Assembly: GCA_910579225.1 (NCBI GenBank)
Contig: CAJTTI010000007.1
Location: 93,517-147,717, forward strand
Origin: an uncultured Lachnospiraceae bacterium
GTDB taxonomy: Bacteria > Bacillota > Clostridia > Lachnospirales > Lachnospiraceae
Length of the DNA: 54,201 nucleotides
Direction: 5' to 3'
The notes beneath the pieces are model-generated. The model did not search any database, was not told the DNA's origin, and worked only from the letters and a program-made list of their open reading frames with translations. How positions within the stretch are numbered: position 1 is the stretch's first letter; each line of letters opens with the position of its first letter. The translations under genes and the position numbers were made by a program. This document shows positions 49,125 through 54,201 of the stretch, one piece after another.

Positions 49125-50180
49125 TTAGAGAATGATGTCGTCTTCGTCTCCTCCCTTCTTGATAATTACTTCTCCCTGCTCTTCCAGCTTACGGATAATA
49201 TTAACAATACGCTGCTGTGCTTCTTCCACATCTTTTAGTCTTACATTGGAAGTAATCTCCAAGTCGGCACGTACGGAATCTGCCATACGCTTGGACATAT
49301 TGTTGAAGAAAGTCGCTTTCATATCCTCGGAAGCATTTTTGAGTGCGAATACCACATCCTTCGTATCGCAGTCTCTGACAAAACGCTGTACAGATCTGTC
49401 GTCCATATCCAGAATATTCTCGAACACAAACATCTTATCCTTGATATCCTGAGCAAGCTCGGGATTACTTTTTCCTAACTGATCAAAGATCTTACGTTCT
49501 GTACTCCGATCAATATTATTCATCATATCCGCCACAAAGTCAATACCGCCAAGACTCATATTATCCTCGCTGGTAATGATGGTCGCAAACTTGCGCTTCA
49601 TCTCTTCTTCCACAATGGAAATTGCCTCAGGAGATACACGATCCATATGCGCCATTCCCTCTACCACCGTGATTCGTTTCTCGTCAGACAACTGCTCCAG
49701 TATCTGAGCCGCCTGCTCTGGCTCCATATAAGCCATAATTAGAGCAATCACCTGAGGACGCTCATTCTGCAGAATAGAAAGCAGCGCTTTCGGATCCCCT
49801 TTCATAAAGAAATTAAACGGCTTTGACTGAAGCGTTTTGGATACCTTCTCCAAAAGATTCCTGGCTGTAGACTCTCCAAAAGCCTTCTCCAGAACGTTTC
49901 TTGCATAATCGAGTCCGCCATCTGTCATCATCTTATGTGTCAGACAAAGTTTATAGAACTCATCCAGTGTGGCCTCCACCTGGTTATTAGTGGTCTTGCC
50001 CAGTTTTGCCACCTCATATGTAAGGTCTTCAATATCCTGTTCATTCAGGTATTTATATATCTGCGAAGCTCTGTCGGCGCCAAGAGATACCACGACCAAT
50101 GCAGCTTTACTTCTCACATCAGTGAGAACATCTTCACTACTTGGACTGCTTTCTGCTGTTGGAATTCCTGTTTCTGCCAT
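49125..50180 (-). CDS. fliG: Flagellar motor switch protein FliG
   Basis: Seen: 351 residues from the ATG at 50180 with GGAGG upstream. Domains: FliGN (about 25-110), FliGM with NERPQVIALIMAYMEPEQAA (EHPQ-like motif reads ERPQ), and FliGC with charged helix DDRSVQRFVRDCDTKDV that contacts MotA. It overlaps the end of fliF by 44 bases. Known: torque-generating C-ring protein. Confidence 0.95.
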   Translation of the reverse strand: MAETGIPTAESSPSSEDVLTDVRSKAALVVVSLGADRASQIYKYLNEQDIEDLTYEVAKLGKTTNNQVEATLDEFYKLCLTHKMMTDGGLDYARNVLEKAFGESTARNLLEKVSKTLQSKPFNFFMKGDPKALLSILQNERPQVIALIMAYMEPEQAAQILEQLSDEKRITVVEGMAHMDRVSPEAISIVEEEMKRKFATIITSEDNMSLGGIDFVADMMNNIDRSTERKIFDQLGKSNPELAQDIKDKMFVFENILDMDDRSVQRFVRDCDTKDVVFALKNASEDMKATFFNNMSKRMADSVRADLEITSNVRLKDVEEAQQRIVNIIRKLEEQGEVIIKKGGDEDDIIL

Positions 50181-51867
50181 CCTCAACGTCCTCCTCTCCT
50201 CTGAGCCAGCTCTGTACCAGTTTTGCTGCAATCTGCGGATTCTGATCTACAAACTCCGCAATGTTCTGTTTCAGACGCATACTCCTCTGCATACGCAGGT
50301 TCAGAATCTCTTCGCTGGAACTCAGCTCATCATCCTCATCCAGTCCTAATCCAGCTACACTTCCCGGACTGTTCACATCATCCAGCCCCAATTCACTTGC
50401 CGACAACTGGTCGCCGCCTTCAAGATCTTCATCCTGCGGCTCTCCCTTCTTCTTACGCCCTCTGCGTAAAAGCAGGAACAGTAATAAAAGGAACAAAAGC
50501 AGGATCCCAGCCACAATTGCAATCAAAAGCGGCAGTGGTATCATGGACGTAATAATGCCAAGAGTCCCTTCCGGAGGATTGACAACTGGTTCTGATTCCG
50601 GAATTCCCGGATCCCGAATAATTGTAATCTTTTCATCGGCCTCATCTACCGGAATACCTGCTGAATTAGCCACCAAACGATACAGATCCGCCTGAGCCAC
50701 GCTTGTATTATCTGTTACAATAATAATGCCAATGGAAGTGTCCTCCAGTATTCCAGGATCCACCTGCCTCTGCTCTTTTAGTGTGTTATACAGCCAGGTG
50801 CGGGATGCGCTGCCACTGGTATAACCATCCACATCTTCGCCAGTACCATCGTCATTCGTATATCTGGGTTCTTCTGCATCTGCATCTGTACCCACAACGC
50901 CTCCTGCTTCCTGGGCAGAGGTCTGGGAACTCTCGTTCACCACATCTTCTGTCTGCAAAAGTCCGGTCTTGTCTTCTTCATCCACTTTCTCCGGCACTGT
51001 ATATTGCGTACTCTCCTGGATGAGTTTTTCCATGTTCAGAGTCCCTTTCACTGACACGGCCACATTGCCCGTACCATAGAGCTTCTCCAGAACATTTCTC
51101 ACATTGGCAGCAATGCTGCTCTCCAGCATAGTTGTAAGGCTGGCCATATCCGTACCGGAAGAACTGCCGGTATTACCTCCGACTTCTCTCATGGTTTCTC
51201 CGTCAAGGATCACCACTTCCGTAAAATTCATTCCACGCACAGAATGAGCAACCAGATTTTTCACTGCCTGCGCTTTATCTTCTGTTAATGTACTACCGTC
51301 CATCATCGTAATTACGACGGAAGCAGAAGCCCCCTGACTCTCATTGTCTTCCAGTACATACCGCTGCTCCGTTGCTTCAGCAATATTCACCCTGGCTTCC
51401 CGCACTCCTTCGAAGGAACGAATCGTTGCACCCAACCGGTCCTGTAACTCGTACAATGTAATCTGCTTCTTATCAGACTCTGTAGTCATGAGTCCTGTAT
51501 TGTCAAGATACATGCCATATGTAAAACCATTCTTGGGATATCCCTGCATCAAAAGTTTTACTCTGGTAGCCTCCACCACCGACTCCGGGACACGTATGGT
51601 CCCATCTGAAGCATTATATCGGTAATCAATCGCTTCATCCTGGAGAAGGGTTCCGATCTGCTGAGCCTCCTCCTGATTTAATCCTGTAAATAACACGCTG
51701 TAATCTGATCTTCTCCCCAGATTCAACACCAGAACTCCAGCCAGGATAAGCACGATCGTTCCGGCCATAATTCCCAGGATCAGGTTCCGTGTCTTTTTAG
51801 ACATTTTCCCCCAGCTTTCTTTCAGATTTTGCCAGCCTTCTTTCATATTCTGCACAACTTCATCCAA
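50137..51867 (-). CDS. fliF: Flagellar MS-ring protein FliF
   Basis: Seen: 576 residues, membrane segments near residues 27-48 and 440-465, ring-building motifs in between (YSVLFTGLNQEEAQQIGTLL, LYELQDRLGATIRSFEGVR). The C-terminal tail that binds FliG overlaps the fliG start. Start is TTG at 51867 with AAGG seven bases upstream. Known: forms the MS ring, the base on which the motor is built. Length is somewhat long for the family because of an Asp/Glu/Thr-rich insert (about 290-350). Confidence 0.93.
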   Translation of the reverse strand: MDEVVQNMKEGWQNLKESWGKMSKKTRNLILGIMAGTIVLILAGVLVLNLGRRSDYSVLFTGLNQEEAQQIGTLLQDEAIDYRYNASDGTIRVPESVVEATRVKLLMQGYPKNGFTYGMYLDNTGLMTTESDKKQITLYELQDRLGATIRSFEGVREARVNIAEATEQRYVLEDNESQGASASVVITMMDGSTLTEDKAQAVKNLVAHSVRGMNFTEVVILDGETMREVGGNTGSSSGTDMASLTTMLESSIAANVRNVLEKLYGTGNVAVSVKGTLNMEKLIQESTQYTVPEKVDEEDKTGLLQTEDVVNESSQTSAQEAGGVVGTDADAEEPRYTNDDGTGEDVDGYTSGSASRTWLYNTLKEQRQVDPGILEDTSIGIIIVTDNTSVAQADLYRLVANSAGIPVDEADEKITIIRDPGIPESEPVVNPPEGTLGIITSMIPLPLLIAIVAGILLLFLLLLFLLLRRGRKKKGEPQDEDLEGGDQLSASELGLDDVNSPGSVAGLGLDEDDELSSSEEILNLRMQRSMRLKQNIAEFVDQNPQIAAKLVQSWLRGEEDVEDGRNRNSNSRKQSK

Positions 51868-51881
51868 CCTTCTGCCTTAAT

Positions 51882-52202
51882 TTAAACATTAATCTTAATC
51901 AATTCATTATATGCTTCTAATGTCTTATTTCTAAGGGTAAGCAGCACATCAACCGTCAAACCTGCTTTTGCCTCTGCAATCGGAAGGGTATGTGCATCAT
52001 CCAGCTGTCCCGTGGAAAGCAAATACTGTTTCGTCTCCACATCTGCCTGAGCTTCTTTTACCTGACCAATTACCGTCTTAAATACGTCCCCAAAAAGCGC
52101 CATCTGATCATTTGACCGCGCTTTGTTTTCTCTGCTATCCGCACTTCCTATATTCCCTATATCTCCCCATCTGACTATGGGTGTGATAAATCCTGTCTCC
52201 AT
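51882..52202 (-). CDS. fliE: Flagellar hook-basal body protein FliE
   Basis: Seen: 106 residues with the C-terminal FliE pattern, AGLTVDVLLTLRNKTLEAYNELIKINV family motif (LRNKTLEAYNELIKI). The ATG at 52202 follows AAGGAG. Known: joins MS ring and rod. Next to flgB with 154 bases between, where flgC is normally found. Confidence 0.94.
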   Translation of the reverse strand: METGFITPIVRWGDIGNIGSADSRENKARSNDQMALFGDVFKTVIGQVKEAQADVETKQYLLSTGQLDDAHTLPIAEAKAGLTVDVLLTLRNKTLEAYNELIKINV

Positions 52203-52319
52203 CAAACCATCTCCTTCTTTTTGTCTCTCCGTTTAATATATATATATACCTCTTCTCAACCGTTCCAAATGCTTTCTCACTATAACGCAGAAAAGTCTTC
52301 AGTAACAACTAATGCCTCT

Positions 52320-52335
52320 CTGCCTGTACAGGCAG
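52320..52335. repeat. Sixteen-base perfect palindrome in the flgB-fliE spacer
   Basis: CTGCCTGTACAGGCAG is its own reverse complement. It lies in the 154-base spacer that holds no gene and no clear terminator, where flgC would be expected. It could be a binding site or hairpin. Confidence 0.7.
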
Positions 52336-52356
52336 GCACCGCCGCCACCTCAAAAA

Positions 52357-52749
52357 TCAAAACGAACGGGCCGCGCTTTTCAGACGCGCAAAATCATTCG
52401 ATATAGAATTCAATATATACTGATACTCTAAAGCTGTACGAACAAGGGACAACTCCTCCTGATCCACATCCACATTATTCCCATCCAATCTAGTGCTTTC
52501 CGACTTGGTTGTATGCACTCTCATTCTGGATGCCTCAAGAGCCTCCGCCACCGCCTGCCTGGGCGACCTGGAAGATGCACTCGCCTCCGAAAGCCTCTGT
52601 TTCATCTCGTCTTCAAAAGTTATGTACTGAGACTTAAAGCGCGGAGTATCATTATTGGCAATATTATTCAAGGTTACTTCCTGTCTTGCCCACAGATAAT
52701 CAAGTACTTTCTCGTTCAAAGCAACGCCGTTTCCATATATCCCTGACAT
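52357..52749 (-). CDS. flgB: Flagellar basal-body rod protein FlgB
   Basis: Seen: 130 residues with the N-terminal rod motif VTLNNIANNDTPRFKSQ and a C-terminal EELSLVRTALEYQYILNSIS. AGGAGG precedes the ATG. Known: proximal rod protein. It is the first gene of the flagellar operon and follows the promoter at 52848-52876 by about 100 bases. Confidence 0.94.
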   Translation of the reverse strand: MSGIYGNGVALNEKVLDYLWARQEVTLNNIANNDTPRFKSQYITFEDEMKQRLSEASASSRSPRQAVAEALEASRMRVHTTKSESTRLDGNNVDVDQEELSLVRTALEYQYILNSISNDFARLKSAARSF

Positions 52750-52847
52750 ACCTGTCCCTCCTGATTTTCTATTTTCTTAACCAACTAAATTATATTCATA
52801 CATTGAAAAAAGTAGTTCTTCAAAACTCAATTTTCCAAGCATATATT

Positions 52848-52876
52848 ATCATACCACCAGATCAACATAAAATCAA
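52848..52876 (-). promoter_or_regulatory. Sigma-A promoter of the flagellar operon
   Basis: Minus strand: TTGATT (52876-52871), 17 bases, TATGAT (52853-52848) with TGG directly before it, an extended -10. Leader of about 90 bases to flgB. The rest of the 322-base gap (52750-53071) has only an inverted repeat CTTGACA/TGTCAAG and the hairpin at 53001-53035. Confidence 0.72.
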
Positions 52877-53000
52877 TAAATGCGACTAAAATTTTTATAA
52901 TTTTCACGATTTCAACACACTCTTGACAGTAAAACTTTTCCTTTTCGTCCATATGTTCTCAAAAGAATGTCAAGCTTTTCCTCGGCTGACAAACCATGAC

Positions 53001-53035
53001 AAAGGAGCCGCAACATCTATTACCACGGCCCCTTT
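53001..53035 (-). terminator. Possible terminator after the chemoreceptor gene
   Basis: AAAGGAGCCG (53001-53010) pairs with CGGCCCCTTT (53026-53035), ten pairs with one wobble, 26 bases after the stop codon. The T-run that should follow is short (TTTGTC), so the call is weak. Confidence 0.45.
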
Positions 53036-53071
53036 CTCACAGTCTGTTCATTCCCTAATATTTAAGTTCTG

Positions 53072-54201
53072 TTATTTTAATTTAAAACTTCCGATCAACC
53101 GCTTCAACAGCTGCGCCTGACTTGCAAGCTCTTCGCTGGCAGCCGCGCTCTCTTCAGAAGTAGCAGAGTTAGACTGTACAACCGTAGAGATCTGAGCAAT
53201 TCCATCCCGAATTTTACCGATGGCCAATTCCTGCTCTGCCGACGCATCAGATATTTTTTTAATATCCATGGTGATATTCTCTGCACCTGCCACAACCGTA
53301 TTCAGAGATTCCTGAGTCTTCCCAGTCAGAAGAGACCCATTCTCCACAACCTGAAGAGTTTTCTCAATAAGCTGCGTGGTATCTTTGGCCGCATCCGCAC
53401 TCTTTGCCGCCAGGTTCCGTACCTCATCTGCAACAACAGCAAAGCCTTTTCCGGCGCTTCCTGCTCTCGCTGCTTCCACCGCCGCATTCAGCGCCAGGAT
53501 GTTGGTCTGGAATGCAATATCCTCGATGGTCTTGATGATCTTGCTGATCTCGCTGGAGCATCCGCTGATCTGGTTCATGGCTTCCGCCATCTCCTGCATC
53601 TGCTCGTTGCACATCGTGATGCTGCCGCCCACCGTATCCGCTTCTCTGGTTGTGGACGCCGCCATCTCCGCATTGTTGTTGATCTGCGTCGTCACGTGTT
53701 CTACCATATTGAGCAGGTTATCCACTTCTGACGCCTGCTCCGTTGCGCCCTGAGCCAGACTCTGAGCGCCAACAGCCACCTGGTTCGCTCCGGAATCCAC
53801 CTGATTCGCAGAAGAACGGATCTGAGACATGGTTTGATTCAGCTGACTGCTGATCGTACTGATCGCCGACTGAATCTGCACAAAATCACCGACATAAGAG
53901 ATCTGACTCTCTTTGCCAAGATCACCATCCGCAATCCCACTCAGAACATCTGTGATATCTGTGATATAAAGTTTCAGATTCTTCACCGAAGTGTTCAGGG
54001 AAGTCGCAAGCTGACCCAGCTCATCCTGACTCTTCACATCAATCTGGAATCCAAGTTTTCCTTCCGAGAGCTGGCGGCTGGACTCCGTAATCTCCTGGAT
54101 CGGTATCAGAATCCGCTTCACAACCAGAAGAACCAGAAGAACATTCACCAGAAGAATTACAAGTACAGTCACAACACTTACCACTTCCGTAGTGCTGATG
54201 G
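53072..54201 (-). CDS. Methyl-accepting chemotaxis protein (5' part beyond window edge)
   Basis: Seen: the frame is open to the right edge; about 376 codons are in the window. They begin with a membrane segment (VLVILLVNVLLVLLVV), then a HAMP domain (about 25-75) and a cytoplasmic signalling domain with the conserved hairpin tip EDIAFQTNILALNAAVEAAR. The sensor part is missing. Known: MCPs control CheA through coupling proteins such as CheV. There is no NWETF-type pentapeptide at the end (last residues SFKLK). It may have its own sigma-28 promoter beyond the window. Confidence 0.94.
   Translation of the reverse strand, partial: ISTTEVVSVVTVLVILLVNVLLVLLVVKRILIPIQEITESSRQLSEGKLGFQIDVKSQDELGQLATSLNTSVKNLKLYITDITDVLSGIADGDLGKESQISYVGDFVQIQSAISTISSQLNQTMSQIRSSANQVDSGANQVAVGAQSLAQGATEQASEVDNLLNMVEHVTTQINNNAEMAASTTREADTVGGSITMCNEQMQEMAEAMNQISGCSSEISKIIKTIEDIAFQTNILALNAAVEAARAGSAGKGFAVVADEVRNLAAKSADAAKDTTQLIEKTLQVVENGSLLTGKTQESLNTVVAGAENITMDIKKISDASAEQELAIGKIRDGIAQISTVVQSNSATSEESAAASEELASQAQLLKRLIGSFKLK

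Overview
The window looks like chromosomal DNA of a motile Gram-positive Clostridia member, most likely Lachnospiraceae. The reasons are strong AGGAGG-type ribosome binding sites, GTG and TTG starts in tight operons, FliY with CheC, CheD and CheV chemotaxis proteins, a class II GalT, a K/A-rich small protein of a family I associate with Lachnospiraceae, and a ZTP riboswitch. No rRNA, tRNA, insertion sequence, phage gene or CRISPR array was seen. The species cannot be named from sequence alone.

Positions 1-2618 (minus strand) hold a MoxR-type AAA+ ATPase, cut by the left edge, and its VWA-domain partner. Positions 2798-11411 (plus strand, except an AraC regulator) hold a DtxR-like metal regulator, a MATE exporter, the K/A-rich protein behind a perfect consensus promoter, a divergent araC-type/galK region followed by galT, and a two-gene purine unit. 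In the purine unit a PurO-type IMP cyclohydrolase and a stand-alone AICAR transformylase sit behind a promoter, a ZTP (pfl) riboswitch and a riboswitch-coupled terminator.

Positions 11491-22827 (minus) form one transcription unit for an Mrp/Mbh-like cation-proton antiporter. It has mrpE, F, G, an MbhD-like subunit, an MbhE-MrpB fusion, mrpC and four NuoL/M/N-like antiporter subunits. A second MATE transporter and a GNAT acetyltransferase follow with short gaps. Positions 23013-27398 (minus) hold a nickel/peptide-type ABC transporter (two permeases, two ATPases, no binding protein) ending in a CbiK-like cobaltochelatase, with its own promoter and a structured leader.

Positions 27439-52876 (minus) are a flagellar/chemotaxis operon read from a good sigma-A promoter at 52848-52876 to a terminator at 27439-27465. 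The order is flgB, fliE, F, G, H, I, J, K, flgD, a flagellar operon protein, flgE, flbD, motA, motB, fliM, cheY, flgC, fliY, fliO, P, Q, R, flhB, flhA, fliA, two flgF/flgG-type rod genes, cheC, cheD, cheV. It encodes the basal body, export gate, export ATPase, hook, stator, C-ring and adaptation proteins. Departures from the common Firmicutes order are a relocated flgC, no fliL between motB and fliM, and no flhF/flhG between flhA and fliA. Upstream (53072 to the right edge) is the 3' part of a methyl-accepting chemotaxis protein.

The observations most worth a second look are the four-antiporter Mrp-like complex with its MATE/GNAT tail, three FliM-like CheY-docking motifs inside the FliY linker, a perfect 92-bp structured direct repeat between fliJ and fliK, a family of intercistronic elements ending in a GCGGAACTYTWA-type motif, and a CheC whose first active site has Ser in place of Asn.
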